Below, piece after piece: positions 50,380-63,147 of a stretch of 64,000 bases of DNA. Position numbers and translations under genes: made by a program. How positions within the stretch are numbered: the first letter of the stretch is position 1; each line of letters begins with the position of its first letter. Source of the stretch: Sindora glabra (Eukaryota > Streptophyta > Magnoliopsida > Fabales > Fabaceae); the NCBI GenBank assembly GCA_020226215.1, contig CM035234.1:49913275-49977274 (forward strand). The letters run 5' to 3'. The notes beneath the pieces are model-generated. The model saw only the letters and a program-made list of their open reading frames with translations. It had not been told where the DNA came from and did not search any database.

Positions 50380-51600
50380 ATGAAGTATCTAACCACCTTG
50401 TACTACTACTATTAAGGAATAAGTGATGCATTTACTAATCAATTGGATTAGTATATATCGTCAATCTTGAAATTGGGATAATTTAATATTCTTTGAGTTC
50501 TGCCTCTGCATCACTTGTGTGCATTCTTTTTTGTATTATTGTACGTAGTGTAATTGTAGTTAATAGAGGCAGAAGCATTTACTTGCTTTGCAGGAATCTC
50601 AAGTGGTCATAAAAATGAAATTGATAAGAAAAAAAGGGAACCATGTGACATAGAATTGATGCATTTAAAAGCTTGCCTTGAAACACGCAAGCTTGGATAA
50701 ACACGCACTCTAAGCAATACTCCCACATAGCTGTTAACACATTCTTGGTTAATGTCAACCAGGCTTGCATGGACTTTCGGTGGTTCTTAACACGTGCATG
50801 AACAAAGTGTTAAAATTGGATGGAAAATAAAAAAAAAATCTTATATAAAAAGGATAAGAATAAAAAATAATTAAAAAAATATTTTAGGTATATAATAGTA
50901 ATAATTCATAAAATTAGTACCTCTTTAAAATAAAGATTAATATTTGCATCTCTTTAAAAAAAGGTACAGAAAGTGGTATCACAATACAATTTACTGTATT
51001 AAAATAGTTTGGCTTGTGGTGGTTTGCAAATGGTCTACATTTTTTCCAAAATTTTTTTATATAATAGTAAGGATAATAATAAATTAGATTGTATTAAAAA
51101 ATATCTCTTTTGTAAAATGTAATTGGCAAATTATTTTTTTTTCCTTGTATAATAAATTAGTTAAGAAGATTTAAAAAAATTATATTAAATTATTAAATAT
51201 CAAATTAAATTGGATTAAAAGCCTTCAAATATATAAAAAATTAAAAATGAAATAATTTGAGCTTGAGGATAAGCCCGTGACCATATAAATTTGCTCGCAT
51301 GAGCCGCATAAAACACAAACTTCAAATAAAGAGCTCATTAGCTTGGACGAGTTTTATACCTCTCGTTTTCCCCCGTTTCCGGTTCAGATATGCTCTTTTT
51401 GCTAAGCCACGGTGCTAAGGGAGGGAGACCGGTATAAATTTGCACAAACAGGTAAACGGTTGATATTGTGTTGTTGGCTTCTCTCAGCGACGTAAGTTTT
51501 TACGGAATGACCCCAACAGATCGCTCATTTTCATCTCGGACCGTGGGCTTGATCTGCCATGCGACCAGCCCAAATTAAAAGCAGGGACGGGAAGAGGGGA
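50380..51600. other. Intergenic region upstream of PheRS beta
   Basis: AT-rich until about 51340, then mixed composition. TATAAAT at 51433-51439 is a possible TATA box about 510 bp before the start codon. No other promoter element can be claimed from sequence alone. Confidence 0.35.
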
Positions 51601-51634
51601 AGTCGAGAAAGCTGGAAATGAAAACCAAACCCCA

Positions 51635-51669
51635 CCCCCCCCCCCCCAAAAAAAAAAAAAAAAAAAAAA
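51635..51669 (+). repeat. C13-A22 homopolymer pair
   Basis: Thirteen C (51635-51647) are followed directly by 22 A (51648-51669), in the 5' region of the PheRS beta gene. The overlapping minus-strand open frames rich in Phe and Gly come from this tract. Confidence 0.9.
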
Positions 51670-51945
51670 GAGAAGAAAAGAAAAAAGGGCCGGATGGTGG
51701 TTGAGGTTTTTCGGGTCGGCGGTGAAAGGAAGGAGGCAGAGGGCGAATAAGCACGACGTCGCAGTTGGAGAGGAGAGGAAACGACGGCGAGCGGAGGAAA
51801 ATTGCATTTTGTGTGTATGAAATGAAAATTAGCATTTGGTCCAGATGTATCTATTTGCAAGTTTCTACTGCTTAACTCTCTGTTCTTGCTTTTCTGGTAC
51901 GCTATCTCGCAGTTGCGGTGAGTTACTCCAAGAGAGCAGACCACC

Positions 51946-54900
51946 ATGCCTACCGTCAGCGTTGGGAGAGATCGGCTGTTTGCAGCTTTAGGAAAAACTT
52001 ACAGTGAGCTTGCATTTTTTTTTATCTCCCTCAATTCTTTATCAGTCGTAATGCGTAATTTACTGGCAGTTTTGCCGTTGATTTTCAGCTCAAGAAGAAT
52101 TTGAAGACTTATGCTTCAGCTTCGGGATCGAGCTCGACGATGTGGTAAGCACTTGGCCATAGTTATGGACCAAGACTATGTTGTTCTTAAAGGGATTTGA
52201 GAAGGTTAATGTGATTGTCTCAGACGACAGAGAAAGCAATTGTAAGGAAAGAAAAACATTTGGAAGAAGAAGCTGATGAAGACGAAGAAGTTATCTATAA
52301 AATTGAAGTTCCCGCCAATAGGTAACCTTTTATTTGAAAAGTTGTTTATCTTATCAAATTTTGAACTTTATTGTGGGATCACAAGAAAATTGAAGTGTTT
52401 CAATGAAAGTCCTTGTCTAACCTTTTTTTTTTAAATACATATGCAGATATGACCTTCTCTGCCTTGAAGGGCTTGCGCAAGCCCTGCGAGTTTTCTGCTG
52501 TTGGCAGGAGATACCCACATATAGATTGTCTGGGATTAGTAAGGATTCGATGCTCAAAATGCATGTGAAACCAGAGGTAAATATTTTGCGGATGTTCCGG
52601 TCTATTGACATCAACAAATTTTATGTCACGAATGAAAGACGTGTCTTTTGTTCTATTCATTGCAGACATCTTTGATCCGGCCCTTTATTGTTTGTGCCGT
52701 ATTAAGAGGTGTAACTTTTGATAAAGCGAGTTACAACAGCTTTATTGATCTCCAAGACAAGCTTCACCAAAACATTTGCCGGTAATGTGTTTGATTCACT
52801 GTTTAGCTATACCTTTTTTTAAAAAAAAAAAAAATCAAAACAGTCCTACAACGAAGTCACAAACAAATGTAACCCTGCCTTGGCAACTTATGTATTAAAG
52901 TATGACATGAGATCTATTATGCTATGTGTGTGTGTGGGAAGGGGTAGTATTTGATATCATTTATATGTCCTCATCGTTGACATTGCTCTTCACTTTCAGA
53001 ATGAATTTTTGGTTTATTTTCTCTCTCTCTCTCTCTCTCTGTGTTTTTCCAGGCGAAGAACTCTTGTTGCAATTGGCACTCATGATTTGGATAAACTCGA
53101 AGGTCCTTTCACTTATGAGGTTGGTTTATATTAAACGTAGACCATAGACCTACTTGTGCTGATAATATTATGACATAGGATAGTAATAAGTACTCAGGTT
53201 TTACAAGGACATTTAGATACTTAGTAGAAGGTTTTTGCTCCTAAGGAGAAGAAGTTGCTGCATAGCCGTCTTTTCCACCACTCAGTGGAGATCATCTCAG
53301 AACACAATTTTTGTACAAGTAGTGTGGCTAAATGATAGCTACGTTCTCTACTAGATCTTCTTTGAGTATTTTTAAATCCACTAGCTAGACTTAGTTTTAA
53401 TAAAGGATTAGCTTACAGGGTAGTGTGAATTTTTCATGGATCTTTCTCTGTTGAGAATTTGTTTGCCTGTATTGGAAGTTTTGTTGAACTTCTCTCCTTT
53501 GTAAGCTATGGAAGTTCTGTTGTAGTTAGAGGGGGATAGCTGACATGTCTTTGGATTGGGTCATCCTTAAGGGGCTTCAGCCCTCAAAATAGATCTCAAG
53601 AATTAATGACCCTTTTCTTTTATATATATATATATATATCTATGTGTATGTATGTATGTATGTATTTTTTGGCAATGTTTTGCTTACCAATTAGGTGTCA
53701 GTTCAGTGGAAAGTATGTCGGCTATGGGTGAGCTTTACCTGTCAACTATCAAGGGTTTGAATTCAGGATATGACTTTTGTTAGGATGGGAGAAATCCGTT
53801 AATTCTTTGATTCCTAATTTCCAGAGCGGTTGTCCCACTCATGGTAGTTGGAATAGAATGATTTGCAATTCAAATTGTGCAATTTGATTTGATGCAGATA
53901 GAAAATGATGCCAATCTTTGATGGAATCATTGAAGGCATTGTAGGCTGAATCCTGGAATAGTGTGATGCATACAATTCTTGTTGCTTAATCACTGATACC
54001 CTCTTTTATGTTGTTGAACCTCTCTTTGGCTCTGTTTTGCAGAAACAAATGGGTCACACTATAAATCAATGCAGTTTCTGCACGATCTGAATTTAAAAAA
54101 GGCCAGAACACCTTTTTATTTTCATTTTTTTAAAACTTCAAAACAGTTTTTAGCACCAACCTGGTTCATTTTTTACCCTTACCCATCTTCTACCCTTTTT
54201 CACCTTAAAGGCCCACTGCCATCTTGAAACCCTTCTGCATCTTCTAAAATCCTTTTTGAAGATATGTTATGATTGTTTTGAATCTATATTGCTTAGCTCT
54301 TTTGAAACTTCATATTTATAAATTTTTAGTTCATGATGTTAGAATGTATTGCATTTCTTGATTGTATTTTTGATTTTTCATCATTTATGCTTACATTTTT
54401 GTTGTACATAAGGTAAAACATACTATTTTAAATTTTTTTTTTTGTGAATCTTACTGATTTATGGTTCGCTTCAACTCAGAATTATAAAATTTGACCAATC
54501 AATTCACATTACTATTCATGATTCAATAACTTTGATCCCACCTGGTGATTATTTTTCATTTTGATGTATATGCATTTTGTTAGCTGGGTAAAATATCTTA
54601 GTAATTAGTACTTTTTTAATTAAAATTTATTGTTAATGATTAAAATTTATGTTGTCTGTGACCCTTAATCATACTTTTTTCCCCAGGCTTTACCACCTTC
54701 AAGTATAAATTTCATTCCTTTGAAGCAGGTAATATTTGTTTTTGGAAGTCAAGAATCTTGGCCAGTATATAGTCAAAAATCAAAATCTCACCCTGTAATA
54801 GCTTTCTTTGATCAAATTCATTTCATAAAGCTTCAATGTTCAAGATTTATAATACTGTCGTATGAATGTTGACATCATTTTAAACTGGCCAGGTTATGTT

Positions 54901-55238
54901 TAATGCTAAATTATTGGTTGTTGGTTTTTTTGCATTGGTACTGTAGGAAAAGAACTTCAGGGCTGATGAGCTTATGGATTTCTACAGGGTCAGTTTGTAG
55001 ATATAATATTTTACAGTTGTATTTGTTAGAGCTTTGCTTTGGCGAAATTTTTTTATTCATCTTATTCATAATATTTTGTTGATGATCTTTTTCTTCCCCA
55101 TTTTGGACTTGCTGGTTTTGAATTTTGGGATGCTTCTTTATTTCTTATTTTTGTTTGACAGTCAGATTTGAAACTGAAGAAATTCTTGCATATAATTGAG
55201 GATTCACCGATTTTTCCTGTCATATATGATCAAAAGAG
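51946..55238 (+). CDS. FARSB: Phenylalanine--tRNA ligase beta subunit, cytosolic (5' part, nine exons)
   Basis: Beta subunit of the cytosolic alpha2-beta2 enzyme that attaches phenylalanine to tRNA-Phe. Coding exons: 51946-52003, 52089-52144, 52224-52321, 52447-52576, 52666-52781, 53053-53119, 54687-54728, 54947-54988, 55162-55238. All introns are GT-AG and the frame is continuous for 228 codons plus two bases. Start MPTVSVGRDRLFAALGKTYT is the family's N-terminus and the ATG has a good context (ACCATG). The sequence continues FEDLCFSFGIELDDV, an acidic stretch, VPANRYDLLCLEGLAQALR, FIVCAVLRGV, RRTLVAIGTHDLDKLEGPFT and IIEDSPIFPVIYDQKR, all typical of eukaryotic PheRS beta up to the B3/4 editing-like domain. 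About 60% of the usual 590-600-residue protein lies beyond the window. Exon 9 ends inside an Arg codon (AG). Confidence 0.95.
53021..53040 (+). repeat. (CT)10 microsatellite in the exon 6 polypyrimidine tract
   Basis: Ten CT units end 12 bp before the acceptor AG at 53051-53052, so the repeat forms most of the splice-site pyrimidine tract. Confidence 0.9.
53690..53850 (+). mobile_element. tRNA-derived SINE in PheRS beta intron 6
   Basis: A box TCAGTTCAGTGG (53698-53709) and B box GGTTTGAATTC (53754-53764) are 44 bp apart. They lie in the 1.57-kb intron 6 (53120-54686) in the sense direction. The 3' end is uncertain. Confidence 0.55.
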
Positions 55239-55779
55239 GTATGCTATTTCTATGGTCTTGATTTAGCATTGTTTGCTTTAATTATGTACTTCTACCTTTG
55301 ATATTATTTTGAGTTGGTGTCAGATTGTTTGCCCTATTCAGCTTCGCATGTATTTAGTGTGACCTACCTGGATGCCTTTCTAGAATATAGCTTTAATAAT
55401 TGGAAAACATTGAAAACACCTCATGTGGTGTTCTGTTTCCATAGCTGAAGAGGAAGATTCATACTTCTCTCTGGACATATCATATATCACGGTTATAAAA
55501 CTTGCATTCCAATTCATGGAATTGCACGATTCTACGATTCTATTCTCCTAGTTTGTGTAGGATTGCTGGTTAACTTAGAGCCAACTGGGATTGGCGTGAA
55601 ATGGAGCCTTGAATCATTGGAATCAAGGTCATCAAAGTCATGATTCTACCTAGGATCAGAGAGGGGATATGAAATCGTGAATCGTAGGATCTTATTGGGA
55701 TTCTAGGATCCTCTCCTTGACCTCTGTGTTTTATATACCCCTTTTATAATTTTATGTCAGAAAGAAATATGACTCCACG

Positions 55780-55877
<98 letters not shown>

Positions 55878-56348
55878 TAAAACATATCATCATAATTATA
55901 CATTGAATAAATAATAAGTCAGCAAGTAGTAGATGATTCAGATTTAGAAATTTCAAACAAAAGCTTCACAGTTCACACCCTTGCACCGGAACCCATTGAA
56001 GCAGAAGCTTCACACCAAAACAGTTGCTTGAAGTTGCAGAAAACCACCAAGCCATAGCAAAATTTCAAGCACCCATACGAGTCACGTCAGAAGTGCAGAT
56101 TCTGCAAAATCAGCTGCCCTTTTGTGGGTGTTGAGAAACATGATTAGGATTCAAAGGGACAGAGAGTAGAGAGCGGTTAGAGAATAAGGGGGAACACTTA
56201 AATATCACTGAATGAATAAGAGGGTGTGTTATATAAAACATAACCGTAATGCTTTGTTTTTATAATGTCACTAAGAAACATAAAGACTCTGATACCCTTA
56301 GACTTTGGGTGCAAGACAAGCAAGCATATAACATAATCTAAAATCAAT
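55239..56348 (+). other. PheRS beta intron 9, part before the Copia insertion
   Basis: Non-coding. Contains GATTCTACGATTCTA and ATCGTGAATCGTAGGATC-like phrases near 55520-55700, an unassigned dispersed repeat, and the AC/AT microsatellite. Confidence 0.6.
55782..55874 (+). repeat. (AC)n(AT)n microsatellite
   Basis: About 17 AC units run directly into about 29 AT units, in intron 9. Confidence 0.95.
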
Positions 56349-56543
56349 ATTGAATTTCAACTTAGAGAGAACATGTGGAGGAAAAAATATTTCTTGTATA
56401 TAACTGATCATAGATACAGGAATATGTACAAGTTGTATAGGGCTCTAGTCCCTTCCACAACCGATGCAGGAGTATGGATTACTTAGTAATTCTAGAACTT
56501 TATTAGATATAACAAATATATATATTTACAATATTGTCTAATA
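56349..56543 (-). repeat. Copia A 3' LTR
   Basis: Left copy of the LTR pair; it is the 3' LTR because the element reads on the minus strand. The outer end is approximate. Confidence 0.75.
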
Positions 56544-57774
56544 CTTCAGCTCAAGTTGGAGTATATATATTATATGTATCAAGCTTGTTACAAATGAATT
56601 CAATGCGATAATCTCTAAGAGTTAGTAAGAACATCAACAAATTAGTCATTTAAGCTAGCATAGCTAGTGACAATACAACTGAGTAGCACATTCTCTCGAA
56701 TAAAATGACAGTCAATTTCTATGTGTTTGGTCTTCTCATGAAAGATTGAATTGGAGGCAATACGAAGATTAGCTTGATTATTGCATAACAACTCTGTCTG
56801 AGATATCTTTGCAAATTTTAGGCCTTGAATTAGTTGCTTACTCCACAAAAGCTCTCATGTTGCCAAAGCCATGGCATGATATTCTGCCTTAGCACTTGAC
56901 CTGGCTGTAACTTCCTGCTTTTTACTCTTTCAGAATATAAGATTACCTCCAACATGAACACAGTACTTTGAAGTTGAATGCCTATCAGATGGGGATTTGA
57001 CTCAATTAGCATCTGAATAACCAAATTACCTATGTGTGACCTTTGTTATCATGTAACAATTCTTGACCAGGTTATTCTCTAATAAATCTCAGAATTCAAA
57101 TGGCTGCATCCCAATTGCTATCACAAGAAGACTGAAGAAACTAGCTGACAATAGAAACAACAAAAGAAATGTTTGGTTGAGTAAGATAATTCAACTTACC
57201 CACTACTATAATGCTTGGACTCTTCAATTTCCTCTCTTGTACTTGTGTCAACATGACATTGGTATGGACATGGGATATGAGTCTGACAAAAATTTTAGAC
57301 ATGGCATATAATGGGAGATGAAGATGCTCAGTGGAGGAGAAGAATAGTTGAACAGAAAGTCAATTTGTCATGAAATAGAATGGAATCTTGATGATTTCTT
57401 CTTCTCAATTGTAGTATGAATTGTGCATTTTTGTGCTGAATCATGTGTACTGATTGACAATCAATTTCATCTCTCAATTGCTAATTCTCCAACACCTTAG
57501 CCAAAGAAGAAATTGAGGTGATAGGGAAGCCATCAATAGTTCCAGAATTGGACTAAGAGTGAGAGAGATCCTATAGAAGAAACAAATATTTGAGAATTGA
57601 GGAGATGAGTAGAAAAAGAAAAGGGAGACAAAATAGAAAACAAAAAAAGAAATAAAAGAAAGTAGATATCTATAATTTTCTTAGCTTACAAATCACTCCA
57701 GTTGTCATTCTCCATTTTAACCATTCAGTTTGTATCCTGTGAAGAAGAAATTTATAGTGTTTTTTTTTGGGGGG

Positions 57775-58877
57775 GGGATTAGATAGTAAGGAATTTGATT
57801 GTTTAAAACAAGAGAAGGCATGTGATTAATTGAATAACATGTAATACATACAGCATTTGCCCAAAAACAAAAGGGAATATATTCATGCAACAAAAAAGTT
57901 TGTGCAGATTTAATTAAATATTGATTCTTTCTTTTAACAATGCCATTTTGTTAAGGTGTATGTGAACATGTGAATTGATGAAAAATGCTTTCAGAGGATA
58001 TAAAAGAAGAGAAAGATGTAGAAAAATATTCTTAGGCATTGTCATTTCAAAATATGTAAATTTTTATACCAAATTGATTATGTATTTCAGAATAAGAGAT
58101 TTAAAAATTGAAAATAACTTGGAATGATCTTTTATCAAGTATAACCAATTGTATCGAGAGTAATTATCAATAAATGTAATGAAATACTGAAAACTTTTAG
58201 TTGAAGTAACACGACTTAGACCCCAAATATTAGAATGAACAATAGAAAATAAAGACTTGATTCTATTTTGAATTCTATTAGGAAATGAATTGTGTACATG
58301 CTTATTGAATTGACAAGACTTACACTCTAAAGATTTTAAAGTTGAAAGATTAAGAATTATTTTGCAAAGTTTTCCAATACTTAAATGTCCTAAACAGTAG
58401 TGAAGTAACTTAGGAGATTTAGTAGCAACACAAATTATTGGAGAGATGGTTTGATGTAGTGAAGTTCTTGTGACTAAATCTAGTACCAATCGTCATTCCC
58501 ATACTTTGATCTTATATAACAAAAGAATCAGCAATAAAAGTCACAGAACAATTAAAAGTATGTGTAAATTGACTTATTAAAATTAAATTGAGAGGGTGAT
58601 TGGGTACATAAAAACCTGATCGTAGTGTTAAAGAAAGAAGGGATTTTACTTGATCAATACCTTGGGTAATAGTTTTAGATCCATCAACTAAGATAATTGT
58701 AGGAAGAGATTTATTGATGCAATTAAATTGGGTAAATAAAAATTGGTTACCAATTATGTGATTAGAAGCTCTTGAGTCAAGTACCCAAGAGTCAAAGGAT
58801 GTTGATGCTGAATGAGATTGACATGTTGTATGATCACTAGATAGAAAGGAAAAAATAATACTAGATGTAGAACTCAT
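57775..58877 (-). pseudogene. Copia B protease-integrase fragment
   Basis: Minus-strand remnant of a second Copia polyprotein. The protease starts at ATG 58877 and reads SFDSWVLDSRASNHIIGN, with the catalytic D-S-G-A changed to D-S-R-A (58764-58778). The integrase zinc-binding region and core follow: HYCLGHLSIGKLCKI, CKSCQFNKH, FQYFITFIDNYSRYNWLYLI. Frameshifted pieces continue as QNGIVKRKNQYLI and SINHMPSLVLNNQIPYYL, down to a G9 run near 57770. Reverse transcriptase and RNase H are absent. Confidence 0.8.
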
Positions 58878-59402
58878 GATTAATGCTTTATATATGTATA
58901 TATATATATATATTAAGTTGCAATTGATTTGGCTACTTGGATCAAAAAGTAGAGTTTCATTGCTCTGATTGATGAACTAAGACCACGAGCGGAGTTAGTG
59001 AGAAGAGGCACCCAAGGTGCTATGTGTGTAGCTCACGTGCGAGCGTAGGGGTAATGCATGAGACTCGCGTGTTTGATGAAGTGGTGTGTGTGATGCATGT
59101 GCTGGTAGGCTTTGTCAAAAAATGGCAATGTGGTTTTTCGAAAAACCTTATAACATTCTAGGAATTATGCCAGACAATTGCAAAAAGCTAGAGAATATGT
59201 GCATTAGGTATCTAGATTTTTGGGTTTTGTTTAAGGGCAATTTTGGTTTTTGATATGTGGGTTTTTAGGCTATTTTGGTTTTGTTTTGTTGAAGAAATAG
59301 AAGGTGGTTTGGTTTTGATGCTAATTTTTTTTTTTGTTTTTTAGGTTTGCCAAAGAATAATTTTGGAAATAGAAGATGGCAACAAAAGTAATCTCAATTT
59401 AG

Positions 59403-59414
59403 GCTCTGATACCA
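59403..59414 (-). mobile_element. Copia B primer-binding site
   Basis: GCTCTGATACCA on the plus strand is the exact complement of the initiator-Met-tRNA primer-binding site. A TG two bases further right (59417) can start the adjacent 5' LTR, which would run towards 59620 or 59839. No second copy of this LTR was found at the other side, so the element is 3'-truncated. Confidence 0.7.
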
Positions 59415-62400
59415 ACTTGAATTAGTTCGAATGGCTTGAGCAATTGTTACAGTCATGATATCTATTTATATACAAATGATACAATTAATTAAATATATTA
59501 CAATCAAATCTAAAATACTAACTTTAATCCTAATCAAGCTAGAAAGAAAATAATTATAAATCTAAAATCTTCTAGAATAACTTCCTAATATGTACAAATC
59601 CTCATAGTTACATTGCAAAATTTTTTTTTTTTTTAATTTAGAAGATTGCTTTTAATCTATGATGCTTATCTGTAAATGATAAATATTAACTTGATTATTA
59701 CCCCAAAAAATTTTTTTTTCCATGTTCACATCCTAAGTTTAGACACTTATTAACTGTTTCTCCATATTTTCAAATTAAAAATTGCCCAAGTTAGGCTCTT
59801 AGTTCCATACCACTCATCCAAGTCCAAGCATCATAAACTCTAATCTCTAATATCTTCTAGGATTGACAAGAGGCTCTCCTTATCCTAGAAGAAGCTTGGT
59901 ATTAGGATCCATAAGAGTATATTGGTTTGTAGTCTAACATACCATTTTTTTCTAGAATGTTTAAAGCATACTTACTCAGAGAAACAATAATGCCAGAATT
60001 GGATCAAGCAACCCTTATACGAAGAAAGGATTTAAGCAATCCCAAATCTTTGGATTGAAAATGATTAAATAAGTGTTTCTTTAGCTCATTAATGGCATTC
60101 TAATCATTCCTAGTTATGATAATATCATTAACATAAATCGCCAGGTAAATACACTGTCCCTTTGAATTATGCTTGTAGATCACATTCCCACCTGACCATA
60201 CTATATTCCTAAATAACGACACTGAAACATCCAAATCAAGCATGAGGGAACTAGTTCAAACCATACAACAAACGATGAAGTTTACAAAGTAGACTAGATT
60301 CCCTCTTGAGCAACAAATCTATGTGATTGCTCCATATAAATCTTCTCTTGAAGTTCACTATGAAGGAAAGCAGTTTTAATGTGCAGTTGATACAAGGGTT
60401 AACAATGCATGGCAGCCATTGAGAGAAACAAGCTAATAGAAGACATTTTAGCCATAGGAGAAAAGGTTTCACAATAGTCCAATCCATAAACTTGTGTATA
60501 ACTTGTAGCAACCAAATGGGCTTTAAGCCGATCAATCATTAGGATTTACTTTCATAGTGTAAACCCAATGATAGCCAACAAGAGATTTACCTAGGGGCAG
60601 ATGAACCAAGTCCCAAGTACCATTAGCATGCAGAATAGTCATCTCATCTAACATAGTTTGTCACTACCTTGGATCTAAAAGTGCCTCTCTAGAAGTCTTA
60701 GGAATAGAAATGGAAGATAATGATGAGATAAAAGCATAATAGGGTAAAAACAATCAATGATAACTACGAAAGTTATAAATGGGATGAAGGTTATGAGTAA
60801 AATGAGTACCTTTGGGAATGGCAACAGGGAAGTGGTTTTCTAGAGGTAGGTCTGTAGCAAGAGGAAATGTTGGAGCAAGAGATGAGTCAGTAAGAGTCAT
60901 TGAGTATCAGAAGGAATTGTAGGAATATTTGTAATAGTATCATTGTTAGCATGAGAACATTGATGATATATTTGTAGTGGCACAGAGGATGAAGCAGACT
61001 TGGACACACCAGGACCAGAAGGAAAAATAGGTGAATTTTATGGAATAGTAAGAACTTCTTGTAGAGAGTGATGTGGTGTGGAAGAAGATGAGTAAAGAGA
61101 AGTGGGGTCAAAGAAGGTAGCATCAGCTGACATATAGTACCAACAAGTGTTTGGGAGTAACACTTGTAACCTTTTTGGATGCGAGAGTAGTGAAGGAAGA
61201 TGCACTTGATAGACCTATCTGACAATTTATCCCGTCTAGGAGTCATATTATGAACAAAACATACGCAGTCAAAAACTTGAGGTGGAAGAGCATAAAATGG
61301 CTAGGTTGGAAATAGTATTTGATGAGGAACTTTGTGCTGAAGAACAGAAAAAGGCACTGGGTTAATAAGATAACAAGCAATAATTACAGTATCACCCTAA
61401 AAATAAAGGTGAACATTATGATGTTACAAATGGGTGTGAGCAGCTTCAATTAAATGTCTATTTTCATGTTTAGCAACTATAAGCATAAGAAGATTGATGT
61501 AAAATTCCTTGAGAAAACACTGAGTAAATGCTGTGGAAGAATATTCAGGGGCATTATCACTGTAATATTTGAATGTTGATATTAAATTATGTTTTGAGTT
61601 TAGCACAAAATGATTCGAAGATCGAAAATAACTCAGAAAGACTTTTTATTAAATATAACCAAGTGCAACAAGAATAATCATTAATAAAGGTTACAAAGTA
61701 TTGAAAACCAGAAGTTGATATGACTTGAGAAGGACCCTAAAAATCAGAATGAACTAGAGAAAATGGGAAGTTGACATGACTTGACAAGGACCCTAAAAAT
61801 CAGAATGAACTAGAGAAAATGGGAACGTAGCTCGGTTATTAACACACTGAGGAAACAATGTTTGAGATTGTCTACCAAGTTGATACAACTCAATTAAAAT
61901 TTGACAAAGTAGGAAGCCCAGAACCATCTTCTGAAACTTGAACAATCTGGGATGACCCTAACGATTGTGAAGAATAGCTGGGGACCCTATAACAGTGCAG
62001 GCAACAGAAGGAGTGGAGAGATGATAAAGTACGGTGATTCACGTCTTGTGTCAATCACCTGTTCCATACTGCGGTCCTGGATAAGAACAGAATCACAGTA
62101 AAAAAAATAAGAACAATTTAGAGCATTGATAAGTTTGCTAATAAAAACAAGATTAATTGGGAAGGTAATAAACAGAATTCAAAGGAACAAAAGGTAAAGG
62201 TTGTGCAATACCTATGGCTGTAGCAACTTGTTTAGAGTCATTAGCCAAAGTGACAGAAGGTAAAGATGCTGAATGAGTAAAATGAGAAAACAAGAGGATT
62301 GCTAGAAATATGATTAGAGGCACTGGAATCAAGAATCCAGTGTCTAAGGGGAGAAGACTGAGTAAGACTAGTGAAATTACCAGCATGAACTATAGATGCA

Positions 62401-62945
62401 ACAGATTAAGATGACTGCTGTGATGCCCAATACCTGAGATAATCATCATAATCAACTCTGAGAGTGATAGATTTTTGTGGCTGCTCCTCAGACATGATTG
62501 AAGTAGAAGAGATGAACCTGGAGAAAGATCAAATATGTAGAATTAATCAGATCAGCAGAAACAATAGGAACGGATCAGAACATAGAACTAGCAAGGAAGA
62601 AATGAGAGATTGTGGCAGGGTGTGAGGCGGCAGCATTTGAGCATGAATCTGTTGGCAGTGCACACTCTCATGCAGCATTTGAGCATGAATCTGTTGGCAG
62701 TGCACACTCTCATGCGGCTGGAAGGGCAGATCAGAACCAGAAAAATGAAGAATTGCTGGTGGACTTGATTGGTGTGTGAACTATTGGAATGAGGCGGCAA
62801 TTGGGGCGTACGCCAATGGTGACTTGCTTTACCCAACAGTACCAATGGTGAGACAAATGGTTGTTGGGAAGGTTGCCAATTGGAGGAGACTGGAACATCG
62901 TGCCAAAAAATAAAAAAATTGAAAAATTAGGGTTTTTGTTACCTA

Positions 62946-62957
62946 GCTCTGATACCA
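62946..62957 (-). mobile_element. Copia A primer-binding site
   Basis: GCTCTGATACCA on plus, immediately inside the right-hand LTR. This proves that the element reads leftward. Confidence 0.85.
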
Positions 62958-63147
62958 TATAAAATTAAAGAGAATATATGGAGGAAAAAAATATTTCTTG
63001 TATATAACTAATCAAAGATACAGGAATATATACAAGTGGTAAGGGGCTCTAGTCCCTTCCACAATTGATGTGGGACTACAGATTACCTAGTAATTCTAGA
63101 ACCTTACTAGATCCATCAAATACATATGTTTACAATATTGTGTAACA
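62958..63147 (-). repeat. Copia A 5' LTR
   Basis: Right copy of the LTR pair; starts directly after the primer-binding site. The terminal TG appears mutated to TA. Confidence 0.75.

Larger units (their letters stand above)
57206..59839. mobile_element. Insertion B inside Copia A reverse transcriptase
   Basis: A 2634-bp insertion lies exactly between the codons for RRY-x-RL and VGKLNYL of the reverse transcriptase, which are adjacent in the family. CTA flanks it on both sides (57203-57205, 59840-59842), a possible 3-bp duplication. Near its ends is a 15-bp inverted repeat with one mismatch: TATAATGCTTGGACT at 57207, and the reverse complement of 59821-59835. These ends look like a DNA transposon. 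Inside it is a separate Copia fragment with its own primer-binding site. Whether B is one composite element or two successive events cannot be decided by eye. Confidence 0.6.

Noticed and set aside
51484..51947. Three overlapping minus-strand open frames of 86-138 codons
   Set aside because: They are produced by the C13-A22 tract and GC-rich 5' region of the plus-strand PheRS beta gene. Low complexity, mutually overlapping.
57201..57205. CACTA at the left border of insertion B, with a 3-bp duplication, suggesting a CACTA transposon
   Set aside because: The first two bases belong to the interrupted reverse-transcriptase coding sequence, and the other end does not carry the CACTA motif.
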